NCBI GenBank assembly: GCA_023263235.1 | Contig: JALQXE010000183.1 | Location: forward strand, 1 to 13,719 | From: Sediminibacterium sp. | GTDB lineage: Bacteria > Bacteroidota > Bacteroidia > Chitinophagales > Chitinophagaceae | Length of the DNA: 13,719 nt | Reading direction: 5' to 3' | Shown: piece by piece, positions 6,541 through 13,719 of the stretch | Numbering within the stretch: the first letter of the stretch is position 1 | How the letters are laid out: every line of letters starts with the position of its first letter | Notes under the pieces: model-generated | Told to the model about the DNA's origin: nothing | What the model saw: only the letters and a program-made list of their open reading frames with translations | Database searches by the model: none | Program-made: the position numbers and the translations under genes

Positions 6541-9021
6541 CTTTTTTGGTGGGAGCATTACTGCTTTTGGCTTAGTTGCTTCTTTATTTACTTTTGTATT
6601 TTTTGTTTCTTTTGAAGGAGCTTTTGGTTCCTTAGTAGATTCCTTTGATATATTGTTGGGTACTTTAGCACTATTGTTTTTAGGAGTGCTATATACAGAT
6701 GGGTTGTTATTTGAGATTTGATAATCTGATTCGGCACCTATATCTTCAATGTTTTCTATATTTTGAAGATTATCATCAAGTATTGTACTGTCTCTTGCAA
6801 TGAATTGAATATCAAAATCGGAACTCATGTTCGCAGGCTTTTGGAAGTTTGCATTTTGGTCTAAATTGCATAGGGGGTCATTGGTAACTTTTTCCATAAA
6901 ATAGCCCCAAATTGGCAATGCAGCACGTGCACCCTGGCCAAAATAGTTATCGGTAAAGCGTAAAAAGCGATCATCGCAACCTACCCAAGCGCCTGCTAAT
7001 ATTTGTGGCGTATAACCCATAAACCATAAATCACTATTGTCATTGGTCGTTCCAGTTTTACCTGCAATGCCGTTGGATCTAACGTTATAATTACTCATGC
7101 TTTGTGCCGTACCACTAGAAATAACACCTTGCATCATATTTACGACTGAATAGGCAGTAACTTCTTCGATAATTCTTTTTCTTTTAGGAGCAAAGCTTTC
7201 CAACACATTACCGTTTTTGTCTTCTATTCTATTAATAAAAAAGGGTTCAGCATTATACCCAGCCCCAGGGAACATAGTATAAGCTTGTACCATTTCAAAT
7301 AACGAAATTTCACAAGATCCTAAGGCAATAGAAGGGTATGGTTGAATTTCAGATTGAACATTACATTGCTTTAAGTATTCAACTAATTCTTTTGCAGCTT
7401 CATTACCTGTTCCATTAATTTGCTTCATAATATAAGCAGAAGCACAGTTTCTTGATTCAGCTAAAGCCTGCGCCATTGGCATTGTAGCTCCTGTGCAGGT
7501 TCTACTTGTATTGGGTACCATGCCATATCCATCGAACATTTGTTGTTGATCCTGCACTGGGGTACCAGGAGTGAATCCTGCTTTTTCAATGGCTAATGAA
7601 TATAATAAGGGCTTCATGGTACTACCTACTTGGCGCCTTGTATTTACGTTTACGTGGTCGTATTTGAATGTTTTAAAATCAACACCACCCACCCATGCTT
7701 TTACTTCACCTGTAAAAGGATCTACTGCTAAGAAACCAGTTTGAAGCACTTGTTTGTGATATTTTAATGAATCCAAGGGAGTCATTGTAGTATCAATATA
7801 TCTATTTTTATTCCAAGCGAAAATGCGCATTGGTACTTCTTCATCAAAAGATTTACGGATATCTTCGTCACTTACATCTTCTTTCTTCAAATTCTTCCAT
7901 CTATCAGTTTGCTTAATAGCAGATTCTAATTGATTGTTGTACTCCTTCCAAATTTCACCAGATTTTATTTTTGGTTGCCTGCTAAATTCTTTTTGCAATG
8001 CTGCCATATGTTTTGCAACCGCTTCTTCAGCATATAGCTGCATTCTAGGATTTATAGTGGTATAAATTCTCAAACCATCTTTAAATAAATTATAATTGTC
8101 GCCATTGCTCTTTTTATGTTCCTTGCACCACTTTTTCATAAATTCCCCAAGGTTACTTCTGAAGTAGGGACCTAAGCCATTGTTTTCATCTAGCTTCTTA
8201 AAATTGGTAACAACGGGTAAACTTTTAAGTTGCTCAGCTTGGTCGTTTGTAATATATTTTTGACCAGCCATTCTGTTTAAAACAAGGTTTCTACGTTCTA
8301 ATGCCAATTTAGGATTTCTATTGGGGTTGTATTTTGTAGGAGCATTTACCATTCCTACTAATAACGCCGCCTCTTCGATATTAATTCTGTCTGGTTCTTT
8401 TTGAAAGAAGCTTCTAGATGCATTGCCAATTCCAAATATATTTTCGCTAAAGGGAACGGTATTTAAATAAATAGTTAATATTTCTTGCTTGGTAAATTTA
8501 CTTTCTAATTTAATTGCAATAATACTTTCCTTTATTTTTTGAATGAGGCGTAAAAATTTATTCTTGGTACTCCAGTTATCGGTAAATAAATTTTTTGCAG
8601 TTTGCATGGTTATGGTAGAAGCTCCACCCTGTGTTCCAAAGAATGCAATAGCTCTTATAAGTCCTTCGCCATCTACTCCTGAGTGTTCGTAGAATCTCTT
8701 ATCCTCTGTAGCTACTAATGCTTGAATAAGGTAAGGGCTAATATCACGATACTTAACACTGGTTCTGTCTTCTAAATAATATTTTCCCATGGGTGTTCCA
8801 TCCTGAGCATAAACCTGACTGGCAAGAGAAGCTGTTGGGTTTTCGATATCGCTTAAATCGGGCATGTCTCCGAGTAGTCCAAAATTAATACCCAATAGAA
8901 ATAGGGCGAAAATCCCCATAGATATAAAATAATATTTCCAAAATAAACGTACCCAGTTTTTAGGCTTGCTATTTTGTGAAAAATTGGATTTGTTATCTGT
9001 TTTATTGAAATCGATTGCCAC
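6535..9021 (-). CDS. Class A penicillin-binding protein (PBP1A type)
   Basis: This bifunctional enzyme polymerises lipid II into glycan strands and cross-links peptides on the outer face of the inner membrane. The 828-residue product has a basic cytoplasmic tail and one membrane helix at about 30-50. The GT51 domain shows EDKRFYEH (106-113, catalytic Glu106), GGASTITMQ (132-140), the second catalytic Glu165 in QKIKE and KQEILTIYLN (178-187). The transpeptidase has the nucleophile Ser467 in STMK (467-470), SRN (523-525) and KTGTT (655-659). A tail of about 50 residues rich in Lys, Pro, Thr and Glu follows. The start is GTG at 9021, because an in-frame stop lies three codons upstream and the next Met (35) is inside the membrane helix. 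The gene follows porW by 10 bp on the same strand, so the two are probably co-transcribed. Paralogues exist in these genomes, so no gene symbol is given. Confidence 0.93.
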   Translation of the reverse strand: MAIDFNKTDNKSNFSQNSKPKNWVRLFWKYYFISMGIFALFLLGINFGLLGDMPDLSDIENPTASLASQVYAQDGTPMGKYYLEDRTSVKYRDISPYLIQALVATEDKRFYEHSGVDGEGLIRAIAFFGTQGGASTITMQTAKNLFTDNWSTKNKFLRLIQKIKESIIAIKLESKFTKQEILTIYLNTVPFSENIFGIGNASRSFFQKEPDRINIEEAALLVGMVNAPTKYNPNRNPKLALERRNLVLNRMAGQKYITNDQAEQLKSLPVVTNFKKLDENNGLGPYFRSNLGEFMKKWCKEHKKSNGDNYNLFKDGLRIYTTINPRMQLYAEEAVAKHMAALQKEFSRQPKIKSGEIWKEYNNQLESAIKQTDRWKNLKKEDVSDEDIRKSFDEEVPMRIFAWNKNRYIDTTMTPLDSLKYHKQVLQTGFLAVDPFTGEVKAWVGGVDFKTFKYDHVNVNTRRQVGSTMKPLLYSLAIEKAGFTPGTPVQDQQQMFDGYGMVPNTSRTCTGATMPMAQALAESRNCASAYIMKQINGTGNEAAKELVEYLKQCNVQSEIQPYPSIALGSCEISLFEMVQAYTMFPGAGYNAEPFFINRIEDKNGNVLESFAPKRKRIIEEVTAYSVVNMMQGVISSGTAQSMSNYNVRSNGIAGKTGTTNDNSDLWFMGYTPQILAGAWVGCDDRFLRFTDNYFGQGARAALPIWGYFMEKVTNDPLCNLDQNANFQKPANMSSDFDIQFIARDSTILDDNLQNIENIEDIGAESDYQISNNNPSVYSTPKNNSAKVPNNISKESTKEPKAPSKETKNTKVNKEATKPKAVMLPPKKR

Positions 9022-9031
9022 GAATGACTAT

Positions 9032-11998
9032 TTAAAGTTTATAATTGTTAATCATGAAATCCTTATATGCTTTAAGGTCCATACTGTTTTGTATTGTAGA
9101 TATATTTGACTTACCAAATATATAAATTTCATACTGTTGTTGAGGAATAAAAGGCAATATCTGGCTGCTTAACTTCCCTTTAAGCGTATTTAAGTACTTA
9201 ATTGATTGATTTACATTGTCAAATGGCCCAATCCAAAGTAAATATTGTGCCTTGTCTAATTCTGTATAAGTTGCGGTTAGAAGGTTGGTGCTTTTTTCGT
9301 TTTTGTGATATTGTTGAATTGCGGTTTGAATTCTATCCATAGTTGCTGAATTTGAATTCATTACGGCAATAGCAGCATAGTGTTGTTGTAAAGAATCATT
9401 TGTGAAAATGATATTGATGGGCTTGAAATTGGCGGAATCTAGAATGATAGTATCATTGACGATTCGCAAACTGCTTAAATAATTTTCAGTCTTTTTACGA
9501 TTAATTAACTCATTTCGAATATTTCTTGCCTTTTCAATAATAATATCATTTTTATTTTTGGCAATAATTGAATCAAGTAATTGAAAAGCTAGATTATCCT
9601 GATTCTGTTTGGCATACATTTTTACTTTCAAAAATTGAAAAGGGGTATTCCATTTGGTCGATACCAAAAAGGTATTTAGTTTGGGTACCATTTCATTCAT
9701 TTTTGACCAATCGCCAATTTGACTTAAGAAATAAAATTCGTTATAACTGTTTACAATTTCTTTGTTGTTATTCTTTTTGTTATCACTTTCATTTTTCTTT
9801 TTAATGTAAAAGCCATTGGGGAATTTTTTTGTCACTATCTGTATGATACTGTCTGAACTTTTGTTATTCCCCGTATGCAAATATTCACTTGCTAAATCGA
9901 GTAGTACACGTTCTGTAATCGTAGTATCTAAATTTTTGGCAATAATTTTTTCGTAAATTGGTTTCGCCTTTGCAAAATCATTTAATTGTAAAAGAAAAGT
10001 TTGGGCAACGGACAATGCTGCTTTATTCCATTTTAATTGAGAATTTGCAAAATCAATGGGTGTAAATAATAGTTCTATTTTATTGGTATCCAAAACTTGT
10101 TCCTTTGTAATTGATGACTGGGTGCTATCATTTTTTATAGTAAGATTATTGCTATTAAATGTTTTATTAGATGCATTAATCATTGATGGGCTTGTTTTTC
10201 TTCGCCACATGTCAACATTAGGTCTATCTCCCCATTTTTGAATAAACTGTTGTTTGCCTTGAGTTACATTGTAAGTGTTTAAAAAGTAGAAATCAGTTCC
10301 TGTGCTGTTATTTTGTGTGTAACTCGCATTTGGGCTAATATTTTGGCCCGATGAAGATTTTGCAATTTCATAATTATCAGCAAAGAGATTATTGATGATT
10401 TTTTCTCTTTGTTGTTTTCGCGCTTGATAGTTAGTGGCTCTATACTGTTGATACTCTTTTGGAAGCTGATAAATTAATTGAAGACTATCTTCGTTTTGAT
10501 ATATATTGGATTGTTCACTTATTGTACTCAGCCATTTTTTTCGCAATTGGATAGTTTCGTATTGTGGGTTTGATTTTAAAATATTATTTAAGCTGTCATA
10601 AGCAATTTTTGCAATTGCATAATTATTATTTTGATAATTAATCTGACCCAATAATTCAAACGATTGTTGATTTTGCTGAGTGTTTGTGTGGTTGCTTTTA
10701 ATTGAAGTAATAAGCCATTGATTTGCTTTGTCAAATGCATTGTTTTGAATAGCGAGCTTTGCCATTTCAAAATATACAATATCTACATAAGGCTTATATT
10801 TTTCTTTACGAAGTAATTTTAATAAGTCGTTGGCTAATAATTCCCAGGATTGGTTTGATTTTTTTGCCTGAATACGAACCATATTTATTTTAGCATATAC
10901 TCCAATAATTGGGTTAGGGGAGAACTCGTTCGCTTTTTTATACCATTGGTATGCTTGTTCTAATTTATTTGCCTTTTGATACATTTGTGCAATGAGGTAA
11001 TACCATCTACTCTTGGTATAATTATCTGTAGCATTTGGGAGTGCTTCAATTAAATGTTCGGAAGCATTTTCATATGATTCCATTAAATAATAAGCGTAAG
11101 CCAATTGTTCATTTAAAAAAGGCTGCAACCTGCTAGGAAAAAGTGCGTCTCCTTTTAGTAATTGCAATAAACTTAAGCCTTCATTTAAAGCATTAGATTC
11201 TAAGTAATTTCTTGCCTGCCAAACCATGCTCTCATTTCTAATATTGGCGTTCTCCCAAATTCGATTGGTTTCCTTATTGGCTATACTGAATTTTCCATTT
11301 ATTTGTCTCATATTGCTTCCTATAGGAAGTTCCAATCCATCTATTTTTTCATCAAATGAATAATTAATAAATTGTAAAATGCTACCTGCTGTATCAAAAT
11401 TTTTATGAAATAAGTAGGCTTTTGCTAAAAGCAAGTAGGAATCATCTACCCAGTTGCTTCTTAAATCATGCAAAACAATATTTGCGTTACATCTGTATAT
11501 AATAGAATCGATACTGGCTTTTGAAATATCAGACAAGTCGTAATCATAAAAGCTAAGTAAGGAACTGTAATCCTCCTGATATTTATTTTTGGCTTTTTGA
11601 ATTAGCTCATTTAATTCATCATCTGCATGAAACAAGTAATTGTATTGAGCAACTGTATTTTGATAAGCCCTTCTGCCTAAAGTATATTTTTTATTCAAAA
11701 GTTTTTCATAGGGTAAAGGCCTTTCTTCCTCAACTGGCATTACTCTATTTATAGTATTATTGACAGTGTTATTTATTCCTTGATTGAGGCTATTGGCTTT
11801 TTTATATATTTCATTTTTAATTTTCTGTTGTGTAGAGTCTAAAACCTGGTTAATTTTTTTTATGATTTTATTTTGGTTCAAATCAAGCATTTTAGTGCTT
11901 GTGTCCTGGGCAAAAGATGGGATAGTAAGAACAGCTAATAGGCATATTGCCAAAAAGCGGAAACTTTTAAATTTAATTGGTTTTGTTTTTAGCAACAT
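9032..11998 (-). CDS. porW: Type IX secretion TPR protein PorW/SprE
   Basis: PorW/SprE is a periplasmic TPR protein needed for type IX secretion and gliding, thought to link the trans-envelope motor and ring to the outer-membrane translocon. In this 988-residue product the family pattern starts near residue 109 (RRAYQNTVAQYNYLFHA, 109-125). It continues through helical TPR-like repeats (about 180-480) and the region FYFLNTYNVTQGKQQF (570-585) followed by WGDRP and MWRR (597-600), which resembles the conserved FYFYN...FxxxWGNR...DxWR block. The C-terminal domain (about 917-988) contains LLWIGPFDNVNQSI and a final SxxDLKAYKDFMxxNY segment. The N-terminus is a signal peptidase I type signal (core 15-28, SFA|Q near 30) with no proper lipobox, followed by about 70 helical residues absent in relatives as I recall them. 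The PBP gene follows after 10 bp. Family assignment is from remembered signatures. Confidence 0.8.
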   Translation of the reverse strand: MLLKTKPIKFKSFRFLAICLLAVLTIPSFAQDTSTKMLDLNQNKIIKKINQVLDSTQQKIKNEIYKKANSLNQGINNTVNNTINRVMPVEEERPLPYEKLLNKKYTLGRRAYQNTVAQYNYLFHADDELNELIQKAKNKYQEDYSSLLSFYDYDLSDISKASIDSIIYRCNANIVLHDLRSNWVDDSYLLLAKAYLFHKNFDTAGSILQFINYSFDEKIDGLELPIGSNMRQINGKFSIANKETNRIWENANIRNESMVWQARNYLESNALNEGLSLLQLLKGDALFPSRLQPFLNEQLAYAYYLMESYENASEHLIEALPNATDNYTKSRWYYLIAQMYQKANKLEQAYQWYKKANEFSPNPIIGVYAKINMVRIQAKKSNQSWELLANDLLKLLRKEKYKPYVDIVYFEMAKLAIQNNAFDKANQWLITSIKSNHTNTQQNQQSFELLGQINYQNNNYAIAKIAYDSLNNILKSNPQYETIQLRKKWLSTISEQSNIYQNEDSLQLIYQLPKEYQQYRATNYQARKQQREKIINNLFADNYEIAKSSSGQNISPNASYTQNNSTGTDFYFLNTYNVTQGKQQFIQKWGDRPNVDMWRRKTSPSMINASNKTFNSNNLTIKNDSTQSSITKEQVLDTNKIELLFTPIDFANSQLKWNKAALSVAQTFLLQLNDFAKAKPIYEKIIAKNLDTTITERVLLDLASEYLHTGNNKSSDSIIQIVTKKFPNGFYIKKKNESDNKKNNNKEIVNSYNEFYFLSQIGDWSKMNEMVPKLNTFLVSTKWNTPFQFLKVKMYAKQNQDNLAFQLLDSIIAKNKNDIIIEKARNIRNELINRKKTENYLSSLRIVNDTIILDSANFKPINIIFTNDSLQQHYAAIAVMNSNSATMDRIQTAIQQYHKNEKSTNLLTATYTELDKAQYLLWIGPFDNVNQSIKYLNTLKGKLSSQILPFIPQQQYEIYIFGKSNISTIQNSMDLKAYKDFMINNYKL

Positions 11999-12017
11999 AA
12001 TAGGGTCAAAAACTCCT

Positions 12018-12050
12018 TAAAAATACAATTAATCCCTATTATTTTAGCAA
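12018..12050 (-). promoter_or_regulatory. Possible porW promoter
   Basis: Read on the minus strand, TTG (12050-12048) is followed after 22 bp by TATTTTTA (12025-12018), one mismatch from TAnnTTTG. It would start transcription about 15 bp before the porW ATG. The region is so AT-rich that such matches are expected by chance. Confidence 0.2.
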
Positions 12051-12067
12051 AAATTGTAATCACAACG

Positions 12068-12075
12068 TATCTTTA
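12068..12075 (+). promoter_or_regulatory. Possible -7 element for the 12092-13719 gene cluster
   Basis: TATCTTTA differs from TAnnTTTG only at the last base and lies 16 bp before the ATG at 12092. No TTG stands at the right distance upstream. Some promoter is expected in this 93-bp divergent gap, and this is the best + strand candidate. Confidence 0.3.
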
Positions 12076-12091
12076 ACTAGCAATTTATGTT

Positions 12092-12487
12092 ATGGCAAAT
12101 TTGGACATTAATAATACCTTTAAAAGAACGAGTAATACCTATAGGTTAGTTGTCTCCAATGATGACACTTATGATGAAGTGATTGCGTTTAGATTAACCA
12201 GAAGATCGGTTTATTTGTGGATTAGTATTAGTTTTATTTTATTGATTGGGTTAACTATTGCCTTAATTGCATATACACCCTTAAAGTATTATATCCCTGG
12301 ATATGGTACAAAAGAGAGTAGAACATCATTACAGCTGCTAAAAATTAGAACGGACTCTTTAGAAAGATCTATTCAGTATAAGGATCAATATTTGCAAGGA
12401 TTAAAAAAAGTATTATCTGAAGGGAATTTGCAACAATTAGATACTGCTACACTCGTTGTTCCAGAGCAAACTAACAATACAAACTAA
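12092..12487 (+). CDS. Membrane-anchor protein resembling the N-terminus of M23 peptidases, peptidase domain absent
   Basis: The 131-residue product has a cytoplasmic N-terminus (1-40) with YRLVVSNDDTYDEVIAFRL at 17-35, one membrane helix at about 41-61, the segment YTPLKYYIPGY at 61-71 and a probable periplasmic coiled coil at about 77-110 (TDSLERSIQYKDQYLQGL). As remembered, the same sequence type forms the anchor of larger Bacteroidota proteins annotated as M23 metallopeptidases, which continue into a LytM domain. Here the protein stops after a short polar tail (EQTNNTN), with no HxxxD or HxH zinc motif. It is the first gene of a run of four on the + strand, divergent from porW, and its stop lies 7 bp before the preferred atpI start. 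Function is unknown; a scaffold or regulator in the envelope is a guess. Confidence 0.75.
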   Translation: MANLDINNTFKRTSNTYRLVVSNDDTYDEVIAFRLTRRSVYLWISISFILLIGLTIALIAYTPLKYYIPGYGTKESRTSLQLLKIRTDSLERSIQYKDQYLQGLKKVLSEGNLQQLDTATLVVPEQTNNTN

Positions 12488-12494
12488 TTTTACT

Positions 12495-12719
12495 TTGAAG
12501 CCATCTTCAAAACCATCATCCAATTTTCAATGGTCTAAATTTGCAGGCCTAGCATCACAGTGGTCAATTGCTTTAATTTTACTCTTGTTACTTGGTAAAT
12601 ATTTGGATAAAAAAGATTTTTTTAAGATTAATAGTCCTTTGTTTATTTGGGTTTTGCCTTTTATTTTTATCATTTTTTCATTAATTGATGTTATTAAGAA
12701 GACAAATTCAAAGTCATAA
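12495..12719 (+). CDS. atpI: AtpI-like F0F1 ATP synthase assembly protein
   Basis: AtpI is a small inner-membrane protein that aids assembly of the ATP synthase c-ring. The product (74 residues from the chosen start) has a polar N-terminus, then FAGLASQWSIALILLLLLG leading into KYLDKK, a typical first helix and loop of the family. A second helix (WVLPFIFIIFSLIDVI) ends in a basic tail. The frame contains no Met, so the start is not ATG. TTG at 12495 is preferred because it lies 7 bp after the upstream stop and gives a family-typical length. TTG at 12456 would overlap the upstream gene by 32 bp and add 13 residues. A membrane protein gene follows after 18 bp. No ATP synthase subunit gene appears in the remaining 1 kb. 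Confidence 0.7.
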   Translation: MKPSSKPSSNFQWSKFAGLASQWSIALILLLLLGKYLDKKDFFKINSPLFIWVLPFIFIIFSLIDVIKKTNSKS

Positions 12720-12737
12720 TCATTTATTAATTCAAGC

Positions 12738-13109
12738 ATGCGTAAATATTTAAGCCCTATTTTATTTTTGTTTGTATTGGCTAATACAATTTTATTATTC
12801 GCTAATACCTACTTTGGAATGGCAACGAAGTTCAATTTTAAATTTGTGATGGTAGTTAATTTAATGCTTTTTGGGATGTCGGTATATAATTATTTTCGTT
12901 TAAGAAAAATGGATAATAGTAATCCAAATGCAATGGTACGCTCCGTAATGACAGGCACTTTGCTAAAAATGGTCATTTTTGCTGGGGCTGCTTTAGGTTA
13001 TGCGTCACAAAAAAAATCGCCAGTGGGGTATCCTACGTTATTAGCTAGTATGGGACTTTATTTAGTGTATACTTGGATTGAAATTGGTTGGACAAAAATT
13101 AAAAAATAA
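12738..13109 (+). CDS. Four-helix inner-membrane protein of the atpI neighbourhood, function unknown
   Basis: The 123-residue product has four hydrophobic segments at about 5-24, 34-52, 69-89 and 97-117, joined by short polar loops. A basic/polar loop (RLRKMDNSNPNAMVRS) separates helices 2 and 3, and the C-terminus is basic (TKIKK). The middle segment with VRSVMTGTLLKM resembles the small membrane protein often found between atpI and atpB in Bacteroidota, which may act like the ATP synthase I chain. That link rests on position and general appearance only. It starts with ATG 18 bp after atpI and ends 9 bp before the SprT-like gene, consistent with co-transcription. Confidence 0.8.
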   Translation: MRKYLSPILFLFVLANTILLFANTYFGMATKFNFKFVMVVNLMLFGMSVYNYFRLRKMDNSNPNAMVRSVMTGTLLKMVIFAGAALGYASQKKSPVGYPTLLASMGLYLVYTWIEIGWTKIKK

Positions 13110-13118
13110 GTTTTATAA

Positions 13119-13719
13119 ATGGCGAAAGTTGAACACCCTTTAGCGGCATTAAAAAACTTTCTTCCTGAAGGTGCTTTTGAACCTGTTGTTCATTTAATTA
13201 ATCTTTACAAAGTACATTTAACGGTTACTAAAGAACGAAAGTCGGTATTAGGAGATTACCGTCATGGGGGTCTTGGGTCCAATCACAAAATTTCAGTAAA
13301 TGGAAATTTAAATAAGTACGAGTTTTTAATTACACTATTACATGAGTTGGCACATTTACTTTGTTTTGAGGAGTTTAAAAACAGAGTAGAGCCACATGGA
13401 AAAGAATGGAAAAACATTTATAGTGGATTGTTGCAGCAATTTATGCAGCTGTCTATTTTTCCAAATGACATTCATAAAAGTTTACAAAAAACATTAATAA
13501 ATCCTGCTGCTACTGCAAATGGAGAAACGAAGCTTTTATTGGTTTTAAGAAAGTACAACGAAATAAAAAAGGAAGGTTATAGCTTTGTTGCGCATTTGCC
13601 AGAAGGGGCTTTATTTGAATCACTAAAAGGGCGCATTTTTAAGCGAGGTAAAAAAAGACGTATAAGGATTGAGTGTGTGGAAGTAGCCACGGGTCAGATG
13701 TATTCTTTCAGTGCGCTGA
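13119..13719 (+). CDS. SprT-like zinc metalloprotein (3' end beyond the window)
   Basis: The first 200 codons are visible and remain open at the window edge. HELAH at 75-79 is the zinc-binding and catalytic HExxH motif, and PHGKEWK at 92-98 supplies a probable third ligand, His93. This is the arrangement of the SprT/Spartan-like family, some members of which are proteases acting on DNA-protein crosslinks. Upstream, KSVLGDYR (41-48) and ISVNGNLNKYEFLITLL (58-74) look like the Bacteroidota subfamily. A later basic section, FKRGKKRRIRIECVEVATGQMY (173-194), may form a small beta domain. Family members I recall have just over 200 residues, so only a few codons should be missing. The ATG at 13119 is 9 bp after the preceding gene. 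The cellular role in this phylum is not established. Confidence 0.88.
   Translation, partial: MAKVEHPLAALKNFLPEGAFEPVVHLINLYKVHLTVTKERKSVLGDYRHGGLGSNHKISVNGNLNKYEFLITLLHELAHLLCFEEFKNRVEPHGKEWKNIYSGLLQQFMQLSIFPNDIHKSLQKTLINPAATANGETKLLLVLRKYNEIKKEGYSFVAHLPEGALFESLKGRIFKRGKKRRIRIECVEVATGQMYSFSAL

Noticed and set aside
9568..10241. Plus-strand open frames of 61-78 codons inside porW
   Set aside because: They lie antisense to a long, coherent coding frame and have composition typical of shadow frames.
10588..10779. 63-codon minus-strand frame inside porW
   Set aside because: It overlaps porW in another frame of the same strand and has no recognisable features.
12527..12739. 70-codon minus-strand frame opposite atpI
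   Set aside because: The plus-strand frame has the AtpI two-helix pattern and operon spacing; the reverse frame has nothing to support it.

Overview
This AT-rich window looks like the chromosome of a member of the Bacteroidota, probably Chitinophagales/Chitinophagaceae-like (the phylum is strongly supported, the family is inferred). Three things point there. Two type IX secretion (T9SS) components, PorQ and PorW/SprE, occur only in this phylum. Promoter-like sites match the Bacteroidota form (TTG, about 20 bp, TAnnTTTG) rather than TATAAT. Gene starts have A-rich leaders with no Shine-Dalgarno sequence. Nothing suggests a prophage, insertion sequence, CRISPR array or recent island.

Region 1 (1-2528, + strand) serves translation. 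It holds an initiator tRNA with a clear promoter and its own terminator, then the ribosome-assembly GTPases Era (30S) and Der (50S). Region 2 (2529-3040) holds a small lipoprotein gene built almost entirely from 21-bp tandem repeats, with its own promoter and a very strong terminator, followed by the upstream region of lon. Region 3 (3041-6505, + strand) holds the Lon protease and the T9SS outer-membrane protein PorQ. The lon terminator hairpin spans the porQ start codon and carries a perfect promoter -7 element in its 5' arm.

Region 4 (6535-11998, - strand) is a two-gene unit in which the T9SS TPR protein PorW/SprE is followed, after 10 bp, by a class A penicillin-binding protein. It is convergent with porQ. 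The PorW here carries an ordinary signal peptide and a helical N-terminal extension where relatives have a lipoprotein signal. Region 5 (12092-13719, + strand) runs divergently from porW. It holds a short membrane protein resembling the N-terminal anchor of M23 peptidases but with no peptidase domain, an AtpI-like protein, a four-helix membrane protein and a SprT-like zinc protein cut off by the window end. In many Bacteroidota the porW / M23-anchor / AtpI block leads into the F-type ATP synthase operon. Here SprT follows instead, so the block appears detached from the atp genes.

Most genes belong to recognised families. The most unusual features are arrangements: the promoter-in-terminator at lon/porQ, the non-lipidated-looking PorW, the peptidase-less M23 anchor, an inverted repeat filling the initiator tRNA promoter, and non-ATG starts on lon, the penicillin-binding protein and atpI. 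I did not find a clearly new multi-gene system.
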